The translations under genes and the position numbers were made by a program. This document shows, one piece after another, positions 32,011 through 45,023 of a DNA stretch of 64,000 nt. Within the stretch, counting starts at the first letter, position 1. The number at the start of each line of letters is the position of its first letter. Source of the stretch: Calamus simplicifolius (Eukaryota > Streptophyta > Magnoliopsida > Arecales > Arecaceae); assembly GCA_900491605.1 (NCBI GenBank), contig UESW01004768.1, positions 486,180 through 550,179 of the forward strand. Direction: 5' to 3'. The notes under the pieces were generated by a model. The model was not told the DNA's origin. It was given only the letters and a program-made list of their open reading frames with translations, and did not search any database.

Positions 32011-33329
32011 TGAACGGATAGAAAGAGGTTTTGGAAATGTTGAAGTTGCAAGAATTAAGAGGATGAGAGAGAAATATGTAATAACAAAAAATACTTTTTG
32101 ATAGCTTAACCATACAAATCATCGAAGATACAGGCTAGAGAATCAAAGGATATCCAATTATCTTTAAATCTAATATCTATTTATTAATAAGCCTAAAGGA
32201 TATACAATTTTATAAGGTAGTCGGATCTTTACAAATATCCTTTTAGATTAGAAAAGTTTTTTGCACCATATTCTCTCTCGATACATAATGATTTCTCAAT
32301 AGGATTTCGAGATTGGTTTTTTTTCAGAAATTATTCTCATCAACATGTTTGCTCAAGAACTTCAAAACTTATTTAGTCAGTAAAGCTATATTTATGCCGT
32401 GAAGGTTTCTAATATTAAGTCCTTTCTTATCTCTACTTGTAGCTTCCTAATTTACTGAACTATAAAATTTGCTAGCAGCTTTCTTATTTCTTTAGAGAAT
32501 TTTTTTTTTACTTGTTAATTATACTACTCATCTACTTTAGTAATTTAAGCTCCAGCATAAGATAGGATGATAGCTCTGAAAGTGATAAGATAAAGTCTAT
32601 CCTTTATAGATAAAAGTATTGAATCCTTCGGCTTGTATTATCTATCATATATCTAACATAACTTGTATTATCTGATTGTTCAATTCAATTGCCGCTCCTT
32701 TTTTTTTTTTGAACAAAAGAGATCATTTCTATTTTTTATTGAGCATGCCTTAGTACTCTTTAAAAGAAGAATAAAGTTATTTTAATTTTTATTTAAATTT
32801 TTGTAGCTGATAATTAATCAATATCTAACCAAAAAGAATCTTCAAAGAAGACAAAACAATGATAGATTTTATAGAAGATGTTTACCTTTTTGAGCAATAA
32901 CCCAAATAACCTTTATCACGACCATAAAAGGACAATTGATCATTCTTTTTTTTTATTACACCATAAGTTCTTATGTGTATCGTTAATTTTTTACCTACTG
33001 ATAGATTTCCTCTGATAGGATGGCTCTCTTGAGATGGCATCCATCCAATCCAGTCATGGATCTACATCAACTTAGAAAATCCTTTTCATATGCATTAAGA
33101 CGCGCGCACACGGTCTTTAAGAGATGGCATGCTCAGTCTTCCTAGACAAAGTTTCCATGAGCATGGTATCATCTAAACTTATTTTCTTGGCATTCTTGGC
33201 AACCTCATATAGTACTCCGCCTAGCTTACTATATAGCTAACCAATCTTTCTATCTCCTTCGAGTGTTGAACACTCAAATCCCTCTTCATTGGCAACATTA
33301 ACCCTCCAGCACTCCATATAGTGCCAGAC

Positions 33330-33453
33330 CTGTAACATCTTCTAAATGACTCTTAGACAATCACCTGGAGTCGACATTATGATCCTGAAAATGCCTACCA
33401 CACTTATGTGTGGACTCGAATTCCTTAATTTTGAACTTATCCACTTTATTCAA
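33330..33453 (-). pseudogene. MULE (MuDR-like) transposase N-terminal fragment
   Basis: Minus-strand translation from about 33453 contains KFKIKEF, then HKCGRHFQDHNVDSR, a stop, and LSKSHLE. This resembles the conserved start of plant MuDR/MULE transposases (…H-[ST]-C-x-R-x-[FY]-x-N-x-x-[AV]-[TS]-S-[KR]-W-[LI]-[AS]-K…). The Trp of the S-[KR]-W motif appears as TGA. It is short and degraded, so the family call is tentative. Confidence 0.4.
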
Positions 33454-36400
33454 AGGAGAGGTATAAATTCTCTACTAACGGTTCTGCTTCTTTTCTCTCT
33501 CTCTCTTTTTTTTTTTTTTTTGAGGAATGGCGACGGGAGAGAGTTTCCCCCACCAAATGGTTCTACTTCCAAATTATAGTAATTCTAGACCTTTCATTGT
33601 ACTTAACTATAATCAAAACCTACTTGACAACTGTCTGAATGCATTCATGAGTACTTTTATGGAAGATAAAATCATCCCAACTTACAGCAATACGTGCTCT
33701 TTGGAGTCAAGAAGCTTCATTTAGAAAATCTCACGTTCTCCGAACCCTCATCATCTGAATTTGATGGCATATCCAGATTTCTGTAAACCCTGGCTCTTGC
33801 CTAATTCTGGCTCCTCACAAACCAGCAGACTCTCTTCAATTCCATCCCTCTGAGCATGATTGCTCGGCTTTTCTATCTAGCTCTTAACTTTCTGTTGTGC
33901 GCAAGGTCGGGGGAGATCAACGAGAAAGAAAAAATAAAAAACAAGCAAGAGAACATGCAGAAAGATTTAACTTGGTTAGGTCAATTGACCTACATCCGCA
34001 TAAAAATTTTATTATAAAAAAATTACAAAAATTATTTTCTTATAAAATTTTTCACTCAAAATATATGCCCATGTATATTTAATAGAACCTCTATTTTGAA
34101 CTCTTCTCTCGAGCTTTTCAACATAATAAAATTAATATGATTATACAAAGAAAAGTTCTTCAGTGTCTCGGATTTGTGTCCCTCATGTTCATATATATCA
34201 ACGCTGTTAACCTCAAAACAAACTCACCGGCACTCCTGTTTTCGGCATCCCCTCCATTCCATGTAAATTTCCTACCCCAAGATTCTTACATTGCCACCTT
34301 CTCGCTCTCTCCTCCATTCATCCAGATAATTATATTTAACAGTCCATGCCCTACTTCATATATATATATATATATATATATATAAGCATCCTAGTTCTTT
34401 GTACTTTTCTTCCCATCTCCGTCGTCACCACCATCATCTGCACCCTTCGTAAATCTTTTAGCACCGCATCATATAATTTCTTCACGTGGTTGGTGGGGCT
34501 ACCGCCCACGCTTCCACGAAAGACACGGAAGGAATCCGCGTTCATAGGTATGTCCGCAAACGGACCGAACCTCTGCGTAGCGTTCCATCTCATGGAAACA
34601 GACTTGACAGCTCCTCTCTCTCTCTCTCCCCCTCTCTGTGATTAAGGGGTAGCAGCCAAAAATTTTCATCACCCAAGTCTCCATCGTTGCTAACAGCTCA
34701 TAAGTTGCCTGAGTCTCAGACCTCTCTCCATATATGTTTGGTTTCTAAGTTCCTATTATCTCTATTCATACAGGAGTTCGAACGCAGATGTATAATCTTC
34801 CATAAACCATGGCCTTTGATACCAGTAACAAAGTGTGCTTAAGTTTGGGTAATGCTGCTATAATTATTCTCCAAAAAATGGAGTTGGTGTGGGATAGCAC
34901 CAACGCGGCATTAACGCTATGCTAATGGGTTTCTCTGGTACAAGGAACAACACTAAAGTTGGCAGACGACCTTCAAAGCAAATAATCATTGCTGTGAGGA
35001 CTTTTTTTCCAACTTTTACCACTAAAGTCTTTCCACCGCTGAAGCCCTCCCCCTCTCGTTCATGTGAGAGATGAGGTGGGATTCTCCTTGCCTCTGCAAA
35101 AGGTCTTTTCAAATGGAAAAGGCTCTGTTAGCCCATTTTGCCACCATGACCCCCACGTCCAATCAATCGCTTCCCTGTTCCCTTGTTGAAATCCCTCTCC
35201 CTCTTGGTCTTGGTTCCCAAGTCTAAAGTGGAGCTTTGTATTGATATGTAGGCTCCCCATTTTAGATGGTTGCACCCCTCCTTGTGGCCTCCGTCTGACC
35301 AAGGGGAGTGCATATATCATTGGAGGGCAGTGTCATCATGAGTGCCACCTGAACGCTTGTGTTTACTCCTGCGTTCGATCCGACTTTTGAGGGAAAAACT
35401 ATTGGCTTTGCTTCAGTTTGAACCCTGCTTACTTGCGAAAGAATTGGTTCTTTATTTAGATTCTCTCGGCCACTGTTCCCAGAATTTTTTATGCGAGCAA
35501 TGCCAAAGGCGACCGGATGTCTGAATGGTTTTAAATGGCCTTCGGCATGGAATTAATTATTAACTCCTGTATTAACTTTGGATATGGATGGAATGGATTC
35601 ATCCCATTAGCAATTTAATATGGAAAATTTCAGGTATGTTTTTTTTTTTTTAAAGCAAGTACTGGGTATTTATTCATCAGGAGATTTAGCTCATACTTTG
35701 TGGCAGAAGGTGATATATTTAAATTAGAAGATGGTCGAGATAAGTTATATGCTAACTGCTTGAGTAGGTGAAAGCATTTGGCGTCGACGAATACTCCTGG
35801 GGTTAAAGTTTGAACTCCAAATTTTGATCAGATCTTTCTACTGAAAAGGTCGATTTCATCCACCACATTCTGATAGGTGGACGACACTTTAAATAAAACT
35901 ACTATTATTTTTCGAATCTTTTGTTGTTACACATGAAACTTGCGACAAAGCGATAAGATGTGGCTCCATATGAAGACGATCCCATATATTGATTAAATTA
36001 TATTTAATTATAGGATAATATGTTGCAGGAATTCTCTAGAAGTTAGGACTCAATGCATAAGCCCTCCACCTTACTCAAGGAGTGCTCGGCAACCAAGCCA
36101 TCTTTTTTGAAGGCTCAGCTGTTAGGATTTTAGAACTATATAATATGAATACATAATAATATATGTACCATCTTAGGTGTACTTACTCAATATAAAATAC
36201 AGGATATAGGGGCGTTGGAAATGGTTGTCACTTCGAAAAAATAGAAAACAAAAAGAAAAATCTAAAGGTGGGGCATGGTGCAAGTACCAATGCAGCTGAT
36301 GTCCAGTTCCAGGCCAGCTGAGTTGCATGGCAACCGGTCATCCATAAAAGAGCATTCTGGGGTCTTAGATTACAGCTGGTTTGGTCTGCCTCCCTTTCTC

Positions 36401-37131
36401 TGGGCTTTTTAATAATAATTACTGTCACGTCACGCTGAGTTTGCCCGGAATTTCCTCCACGTACATTCACATGCCTTCTTACCCACGGTTTACGGAAGAA
36501 GAATTATTCATAGCCGAGACTGATAAGATGGTGAGCAGGTTGTTATCGAAGTAGCTCTGTTCAAGGGCCAATTAATTTGCGCAGCAACCGCCAGTTTTTC
36601 ATGTGTTTGGAACGTAGAACGTATGAACGATTTAATCTTATTTAAGTACATATCTTTAGAAGACGGATTTGGAGGAAACTCGATCGTTATGTTATTGGAA
36701 AAGATTGTTAGTTTGTTACCTTATAATTATCTTCTAACTCGTGCATAAATTCGTACAAATTATATGCAGCTTTATATATAAATATATCTAATTATATAAA
36801 AAATAAAACCGGATATCAGTTAAAATGAGGATTATGGGTTAGATAATTAGAAATAAAATGGAGAGCTTGCTCTTCTCTGCATAATATAAAAATAATATTA
36901 AATCTAGTGTTATAACATGAACAAGCTTTAATACTACTAAAGGCGTACAAAAGATAAAAGAGAAATCAACAAAAATAAAACTAAATAAAGAGTATATACA
37001 GGAATTTATATGGTTCAAGCTATTTTTCATCAAATTTTAAGTTTACAAGAATCATTCCCAACCAGAGACTTTCTGTGAATCCCTAAACTTATTTATACCC
37101 AATATAACTTTCTTTTAAACTTTTTCAATAA
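33454..37131. other. intergenic, LTR scraps and microsatellites
   Basis: An LTR-like scrap at about 33950-34010 (AACTTGGTTAGGTCAATTGACC) resembles plant copia LTR leader text, as does 36960-37110. An (AT)n run lies at 34358-34384. Frames at 34.3-35.5 kb have no domain signature. No gene is supported. Confidence 0.45.
34358..34384. repeat. (TA)n microsatellite
   Basis: About 13 TA units. Frames reading YIYIYI here are artefacts. Confidence 0.9.
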
Positions 37132-37410
37132 CTCTAGTGTTTGATACCCCAAAAGCTATTTCAGGATAAATATATGGGATAGATTTATCAGAGGATAGCT
37201 GAGGAATAAGCATTTTTTTTTAAATTATAAATCTATTATCAAGGGATAACTTTAGTTGTTTCCGAATTTCCTAGGAATAAGTTCAGGGGATAACCCATGG
37301 TTAACGGGTTATCTTTCTGGTTAAATTTTTTTAGACCTACCACTTTTAGTTATAATATTTAAAATAAAAAAATATAATATCCTTCTTTATCCCCCCACTC
37401 TAAGTTACTT
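37132..37410 (-). mobile_element. Harbinger-type MITE, diverged, right end decayed
   Basis: In reverse orientation this segment matches the MITE at 51987-52280: a TAGTGTTTG terminal block, then GGATAGCTGAGGAATAA, TATCAAGGGATAACTTTAGTT, TAGGAATAAGTTCAGGGGAT, AACCCATGGTTAAC and TTATC..TCTGGTTAAA in the same order. A TAA sits immediately before the left end (37129-37131). The opposite end is degraded and no second TAA/TIR is clear, so that boundary is approximate. Confidence 0.7.
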
Positions 37411-38357
37411 AGATTATCTGGGATTTAGGCCTGAACAAAAATTACTTGAAAGCCACGGTTTCCAATACCCTTGTGGACTCATAGCTTGCTGGAGCATACA
37501 TGTCCTCCTTCCATTGTATAGGATATCATCAATATCCATATAGGAGGAACTGATTGTGGAGATGTATTAGGTTAAGGAGCTGACTATAATGTTATGGCTA
37601 TCAATGAAAGAAATCTACCGTATTTTTAGAGATTATTTTGTAAGAGGTAATGTTGAGAACAAAGCTCGTGCAGAGATAAGAATGATCTGAAAGTCGAAGA
37701 CTCATGACCAATGGGTGTTATACTTCTTGTGAAAGTTATGACGTGGAGGCATACCAACCTCATCATTTTTTACATGCAGAATCTCTTCTATATCTGATAT
37801 TTCTAAAAGATGTTACGAGGAGGCTAAACCTTTTGAATCATCTCTTCTTCTGTTGCCGTGTGGCCCTCCCTGAACCATCTTTTTTCAAACAACTTTCAAA
37901 TAGCTCCACAAAGCTTTGGGCTTTCTAACTACGAAGCCTATAGATAATAACACGAGGAAAAACACTTGCTGCAGCGATGCAGCAAGCATGCGCACATCCG
38001 TATCAAAGCCTAATAAACTTTATTACACATACGAGCGATAGTATGCATATGGTAACATTCGATGCATGCTTACTTACCATTTTCGTTATATCAAGTCTTT
38101 GCTTATACGAGAATGACTCAAATAATCCTCTCTTACTTCCTTTGGTGGATCTGAAAGGTCAGGAACAAAGCATATTTTTTTAATAAAGCTCTTAATCTAA
38201 TTTGGATAGTAAGAATGATTATTGCCCAAATCAAGAAATTCACAAATGTGTTTGCATCTAGCTTAACTAGTATGACTAGAAACTGAGGCCTCTCACCCAC
38301 AATAGTATGGAACCTCCTACAAAATTTATTTCTTAGTGACTTCCTCAATCAGAATAT
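37411..38357. other. intergenic
   Basis: No supported gene. 38190-38357 leads into the LINE RNase H remnant on the plus strand and may be part of the same degraded element. Confidence 0.4.
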
Positions 38358-38525
38358 ATTAAGGTAAACTTTGGTGGTTCAATACAATCTACAATATCTG
38401 AAGCAAGAGTAGCAATAAAAAATCATGAAGAGATGATCCTCTTTGCATTAACCATTCCTCTGACAACCTCATCAAATTTTATTGCAAAGCTAATAGAATC
38501 TTAGTTTGGATTAAAAGTAGCCATG
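38358..38525 (+). pseudogene. RNase H-like domain fragment (RVT_3), LINE-derived
   Basis: The plus-strand frame starts IKVNFGGSIQST and continues through VAIKNHEEMILFAL, then an in-frame TAG before FGLK. This matches the start of the RNase H-like domain found at the end of plant LINE ORF2 proteins (K-V-N-x-D-G-S, then a [VI]-I-R-[DN]-x-x-G strand). The catalytic Asp of NFDGS is Gly here and a stop interrupts it, so it is dead. Confidence 0.55.
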
Positions 38526-38666
38526 ATTTGAATAAAAGTCAATAATAATTTTGAACGGTGATTTTTCTACTATCGTATCATGAATTAATAGCTAATCAGG
38601 TTGTAAACATTCTTTTCTAAAGGACATCCATGTGCCATTGCTTCTAATTGAGAGGGATTGAATGTT

Positions 38667-38696
38667 CACACACACACACACATATATAAAGATACC

Positions 38697-38744
<48 letters not shown>
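38667..38744. repeat. (CA)n and (TA)n microsatellites
   Basis: A short CA run near 38667-38682 and a pure TA run of about 22 units at 38700-38744, separated by AAAGATACCGAC. Confidence 0.95.
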
Positions 38745-38747
<3 letters not shown>

Positions 38748-41700
38748 GCTATTTTATTTTTAAATTTTAAAATTAAAAGTAAAATAATATACAGGCATAG
38801 AAATATATATTTTATAAGTTTGTAAACCCTAAGGCAAACACTAGCATCCAGGTTCTTCTCATTTCTGTGGTCCTTAAAGATTGGCACCTACATTTTCTGC
38901 GGAGCCAAGCAACTCGAGGGGCAAACTAGGCCACTGGTCCGCCCTAGCTAAGCAACCCTAGGATCTCGGCTCTTGCATCGTGGGACTTGAGTTAAGCCTT
39001 GCTCAGGGTTTTGGCGTGGTGCTAGCACCTTGGTGCATTTGTTTTGTTTTATTATTATTATCATAATATTAACTTAAGTCATGATAGACGAGTGGGACCC
39101 GAAGGACTATAAATGTTAAGCAGCTAGAGTCTTAAATAAGAGTGCTGTTATCGATCGGCCATATAGTCTATATGAGAAGATTATATTTAAAGAATCGGAG
39201 ATAACCAGCCAAGTCTCTCTGCATGTGAACGAACTTGGATTAATATTTTGGACCTGGGATTCAAGTACAACAGACTCAGGTCTGATGCTGCTTTTGAGAG
39301 CTTAATTGTGGATATGAACAGCCTTGCAATGATCGTCGATCGTGGTCCCAAATAGTCGTGGTCCCAACAGTACCATATCGTATGTATTGACCCAACTTTC
39401 ACTTGGAACTGAATTCCATGTTCCCTCGATTTTAGCCCGGAGGGGGAGAAACTCAAAGTGTTGGATGTTATTATAAGTAGTTTAAAATTTTATTTTACAA
39501 AATCCAAGCTTATTTAAATAAAAAATCTATTTGAATATTTCAATAAATAAAATTTAATGTTTTCTCTCCCTCATTATATGTCTTCTTTCCATGCATCCTA
39601 GGATGTAAAGTACTGTTAGCATCATAAAAAGAACCGTCTTAAAAGAATTGTGCAAGGAAAACAACACGTTCAATACAATTAACCTAATAAAGGAATGCAC
39701 CACAATGCATGCGGTCAGATGATTTAAATTCTTGGATGGTACTTGAGATAGAATGATATGCATTGATCTTTGAAATATCATCTTGAGACAATGCAAGATT
39801 AATTTGTTTAATATTGCCATATTAGCAATGCTCTATAGCTGCCATGGAATTAAGGTAAGCGTTCGAAAGAAAATATTCATCTTTATATCATAAGAAGTTG
39901 AGAATACAGTAAGTTTGAGAGTCAATTTTTATAAGAGTTGCTTATTTTTTCTGAATGTGCCAAATGCGGAGAAAGCATCCAGTTATACAAACGTACTAAA
40001 TTGCTAAACAGGATCATTTCGTTTTGTTTATTTGGGATTGCCTCTGAATAATAAAAGGTTATCAAGATAGTTTAATTTGGATGCTTCTACTTAAAAAATG
40101 AAATTCTAACCTACCTTTTGGAAAGATAAATTCTTATCTATTAATGAAAAAATAATCTACTAAATGATATGCTCTCTACTCTACTATCCTACTATATGTC
40201 TATTTTCAGATTATCAAATTGGGGAATTTATAAAATTAACTAATTAAAAATAGTTTTTTTGTGCAAAAGAAAGGAAAAAATGAATGATTTTAACTATTTG
40301 ATAAATTAAAAAAAATATTTGTAAACACCGAAAAGAAGAATATTTAGGAATCAAAAACATTAAGAATTTCAGTGCTGCTCTCTTAGAACTAATTAGAGGG
40401 CTTAAAAATTAACTCAAGTACCCAAGACCCCATGGAGAAGCATATTAGTAGCATCTACTATGCAAAAAGGAAGACGAAGACGAGAGTTCATTTTTAGTAG
40501 TATATATCTATCACTAATTTAAAAAAGTATTAGTCGAAAATAAGAGGCATTCTAACGTTGCTCATCTTTTAAATCGAGAAATGTGTTAAATATCAAATTT
40601 TGGGAAGATTTTTGAGTGAGATTAATTCTCTTGGCTTCTTTGTTCAACAGCTTATACTAAAACGCGATTAGGAAAAATTGCTCACTAGCATCATAATTGG
40701 ACCGGCGTTCTCTCTCATGGAGCATCAGTGTTTATGGGCCTTTATCTGAACAAGAGACGGATATCTTTATTCTTAAACACCTCATTGCATCCGGATGTCG
40801 AAGCCTACAAGCCGTAGTAATTTTATGGTTGATTCATTTTACAAGTTTCCCATCTGTGGGAGTTTGGTACGGCTAGCTGTTTCATAAAATTATATGGAGA
40901 CGGCTGTTTCTTTGAAACATAAGGTTTTTATTTTTTTTATGACTTATCTTAAAGAACCGGTTGGATATATGGGATGCTTTAACGAAAAAAGATGGTTGAT
41001 GAGGAATAGTTGCTCTTTTTTATGCTATTACTTTGGAAATAGTTAATCATTTATTCCTAAATGATCCCTTCACAAAGAGGGTATAGTGTTCTATATATGA
41101 CTTTAGGGATGGCCAGCAGGTTTCAAGGAGTTATGGTAAGATTAGAGGAAAATAAATATCTGATTTAACTAAAGAAAGGCTTGGGATGGGTGCAATTTGT
41201 CAATAAATATGGACTGAAAAAAGCTCAATAATCTTCTTCCAAATCAGACCTTTTCGCCCTTCGATTCTTCTCAAGGCGATTCATTAAATTCAAAGAGTGG
41301 GTGAGCCTGTGTTCTTTCAAAATAGCTCTCTATGAGATTTTTTTTTTTTTTTTTGCAAGCCCCGGCACCTATCCTTGATGGATGGATCACCAGCTGCTCG
41401 AAAATATAATTTGATGTACTACAACTTCACCTTGAACGAGACATGACTTTGTTTTTTTTTTTTTTAGATTTTCTTTCCCTTAACCTTTCTATATATTCTG
41501 CTCATTTTTATTTTCTTCTATCCTTATTTGTACATATTAATATACAAATAGAGAAGTTCCTCACTTCTCTATTTTTCTATTTTAAAAAAAGAAAGTTTAA
41601 ATACGAGCGTTGTGTGAAAACCTTGTTAACTTTTAAGTTTTAGCTAACCTCGGCATGTCAGAATTTTTAGATGATTTTTTTATATAAATTACGCCCTGAA

Positions 41701-44416
41701 GAATGGAGACACCACGGATAAGTCACTATAAATTTAAACTGATCGCTGCTATTACGTATAAACCGCTAAACAACCAGAGAATAAAAGGCAGTTTAAGAAA
41801 ACCATGACAGAACTTAAGAAATTATATAAAACATAACAGTCTCTTTTCTTTTCTTTTTTAAACAAAAAACATGAGGGTTCAAAAGAGGGGGGTTAAGATA
41901 GCGTTCTCCACCATTGTTATCTTATTCATTTTATTAGCTTGGAATATTATTCAAATGATCACTCTGACATTTTTTTTAAAAAAAAAATTGCTAGCTACTC
42001 ATCATCTCTGATCAGTCCACCGCACTGTTTGTAGTCCAAGGGACCAAGAGGCATCTAATGATTTGCCCAACCACCCCATCGGCCATGGTAATAACCTAGC
42101 GTTGCTTTTGCTCTGGAGAGAGAGATACCTACTACCTCATAGCGTTGGATCGACTTAAAATAAAGCAGCCGTGCATGAGTGGCAATAAGCCATGCAGCTC
42201 TGCTCGAAGAAATCCAGCAAGTTTGAACAAAGTCCTTTTAATTGATATCTGAATGTCCTCTCGTTTGTTCTTTTTGTTGAGTCTTCGTACCCTTGATGGA
42301 CTCCAAGGCCTTGGACAGCCTCCCAGAGGATCCGAAGCAAATCTTTTGAAAGGATGGTAATAAAATAAAGACATCTCAGTATGAAAGACTCAGGCTTAGC
42401 CAGGTGGCATGATCTGGAAAGCCCTGAGAGAGGATCCAGATTTGCATGAGACTACGCGATTGGACCGATCCGCGGCCATCCACTTTGCAGCCGTCGATGA
42501 CAGTCCACCCATCCACCGCCTCAAACTCAAATAAAAATAATCAAAACTCAATTTGATACCAAAGCTTTCAACTTTACAGTTTAGTCCCTTAAGAGAATTG
42601 TATTAGCAATATATATATTGTACAAGTTTAGTTAAAGTTGAAAGAAATATTTGTTGTGTCATCCAGTAGTTGATCTACGTCAACTATTTCAGCAATCCGA
42701 TCTCATGAGAAGAGATAGTGAGAAAAATAAATTTTCTAAAGTATAAAGAACTAAATTATAAGAATTAAAAATTTGAACATAAGAATAAATTTTGAGTAAA
42801 AATTTTATAAAACTATAAATGAATCAAATTGATTCATATTTAAGGACCCATAAATCAAGCTGAATTTAAAAATTAAATTTGATTTAAATTTCAAATTAGG
42901 TCAAATCTTATATGTTTTCATCCAATTCAATCGGAATATAATTTAACCTAATCTATACATTTTAATTATATAAATTTTATTTTTTAATTATTTTTAAAAT
43001 TTATTAAATGAACTTTAATTAAAAATAATTTATTTTTTATCTTGACAATCGAATCTTCTTTCATTTTTTTTTCTATGTATATCTAAATATTCATATTTTA
43101 TTATATATTTTAATAAATTTATATTTATAATAATTTAAGTGTATCAATAAATATTTATATTTTATAACTTATAAACTTAAGAATAATTATTTATCTAAAT
43201 AGAACTAAAAGTTTTAAATAAAAATTTAAATCTAAATTGATTCTTTTTAATTTTATATTTTTAATAAACTTATATTTAATTATTTTTTTATAAAAAATAA
43301 TTATATGTTTGAGTTAATTATAATATTTTTGATTGAATTTTATAGATTTAAATTTTTTATGAATTTAAAATTTGAATATAATACTGCATTAAATTAAAAT
43401 TAAGTATGATCCAACCGTTGAACGTCTTAAAATTTACGAATATATATATATATATATTTAAATTAAAAAAGAACATTATTATGACATCATTTATCTCTTT
43501 GTCTCGAGCGGTCAGCGAAGCGTGGGCTGCCGGTTAGGATCTCTTCCGCTACTTCGGTTCCTCCGGCGACCCCTCGTTGGCGCCGTCCTCTCAATGTTTT
43601 TCGAGTGTCGAACGGTCCATCACGCGCTTTAGAGGCTCGTTCTACTACGAAAGCAGTCCAAATCTCTTTTTAAAGGAGAGAATCCCAAAATAGAGGTTTA
43701 AATTTAAAGTCTTCCTCCCATGGAAGCCAATTGTAATTCGAGATGCATGGCTCCTTCCCTTATCTTCCCAGCTAAAGTTTTCGGTCCTCCAAGGAGTTTC
43801 TCGTCGATGAGAAGAGACTGGAAGTTGTGAAGAATACGGTACGTTGGAAAACTCAGATATGCTGGAGATTTTGGTTGGATCAGTGGGCCGAAGATGTGGT
43901 TCGCCCTTCGACATTGCTATTGTTCTCTTGCATTAAAAAATTCGAGATCATGCTTGTGATTTTGAGGGGCCTACGGCAACCGTTCTTAAGATGATGTTTG
44001 CTCTGATCACCATCAAATATTTTCTATCTGGTTGATGGCAAACCACTTCTAGCTAGAATTTCACAAAGCCATCGATCTGCAGTTTGTGAGACTTCTTAAA
44101 TGAGATGATTTGATTAACAGAAAAAAAAGAAGAATCCAGAAAGAAAACAATGGAATTCTATGTTATAATCATGATCAAATTCTTCTTATTTTAAGAGAAA
44201 GTTTTGCATCTCTTCGTGCAATCACTTCTCTTCTGAATGGATACAAATTTTGATGTTTCAAAATTTGAACTGTTACATTCAGAGAGTTGATCATTAGTGC
44301 CTATTTCAGGCAGACACATTCCTTCAGAATACCCTTTCAAATAAATATGTAAATGGATAAAAAAAATCTTCACCATTTTATAAACTTTTTATGTGGGACA
44401 AAACCAAAATCTCCCT
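38745..44416. other. gene-poor AT-rich region with one GC-richer island
   Basis: No supported gene. 42600-43490 is extremely AT-rich and ends in a TA run (43441-43458). 43495-43930 is abruptly GC-richer, with a 36-codon plus-strand ORF from 43720 (MEANCNSRCMAPSLIF) and an 89-aa minus frame, neither recognised. Poly-T runs near 41339 and 41451 may be transposon tails. Confidence 0.45.
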
Positions 44417-44663
44417 TGTTGGAAGAAGGAAATTTGGAATAGTTATTCTATTGCATTTTAAACCTTGAAGGATTACATGATATTTATAGACCCTTTAAGT
44501 AACAGAATACTTAAAGCTAATTTGAAAACGAGCAACAATAAGTAAACATAATTTCCTAGATAATTATTTCCAAAACTCCAAGTCCTAAGATGAGCTTGGG
44601 ATACGAACAACCTTTTCAATTTCCAACAGCTTGGGATACGAACATCCTTTTCAATTGCCAACA
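44417..44663 (-). repeat. 3' LTR of the short-LTR copia element
   Basis: TGTTGG...CCAACA ends. It contains two near-tandem copies of CTTGGGATACGAACA..CCTTTTCAATT.CCAACA at the inner end (about 44593-44663). Confidence 0.93.
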
Positions 44664-44672
44664 GCCTCCCTT
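44664..44672 (-). promoter_or_regulatory. polypurine tract
   Basis: Minus strand AAGGGAGGC immediately precedes the 3' LTR start TGTTGG. Confidence 0.75.
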
Positions 44673-44732
44673 AGACCGAGGTCATCTTGACCATGCCGAT
44701 CAGTCTCTTGAGTTTAAGGAAGGAATCTGACT

Positions 44733-45023
44733 TCAACAGCTTAGTGAACATGTCAGCCACTTGGTCTTCGTCTTGCAATACTGCAGCACAATCTCCTCGG
44801 ATTTCACTAGATCTCGAATGAAGTGGTACTTTATATCAATGTGCTTGCTTCTTCCATGGAAGACTGGATTCTTTGCAAGGGCAATTGCTGACTTGTTATC
44901 ACAATAAATCATCGTCGAATGCTTTTGCTTATGCTGTAACTCAGCAAGCATCAAACGCAACCAAACTGCTTGAGTAGCACAATAAGCCGCTGCTATATAT
45001 TCCGCTTCAGCACTGGACAACAA
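44733..45023 (-). pseudogene. copia RNase H, C-terminal part
   Basis: A 96-codon piece starting in the SSAEAEYIAAAYCA block of copia RNase H, with YCDNKSAIALAKNPVFH and KHIDIKYHFIRDLV. It ends out of frame before the usual TKPL terminus (reads KTKWLTCSL, where KTEDQLADIFTK is normal for the family), so a frameshift lies near 44750. Confidence 0.85.

Larger units (their letters stand above)
30930..33329. other. AT-rich intergenic region
   Basis: Contains an imperfect tandem duplication (31301-31560), a diverged repeat copy (31700-32010) and short poly-T runs. A minus-strand stretch at about 33100-33310 is nearly open (one internal stop) and reads protein-like text such as LGGVLYEVAKNAKK, but I do not recognise it. 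Confidence 0.45.

Noticed and set aside
34864..35320. Minus-strand ORFs of 82 and 86 aa.
   Set aside because: No domain, no splice context, and competing frames of similar length on both strands.
38880..39010. A block that at first looked like a 5S rRNA or tRNA-derived SINE fragment.
   Set aside because: Compared on both strands, it lacks the 5S internal control region and recognisable A/B boxes.
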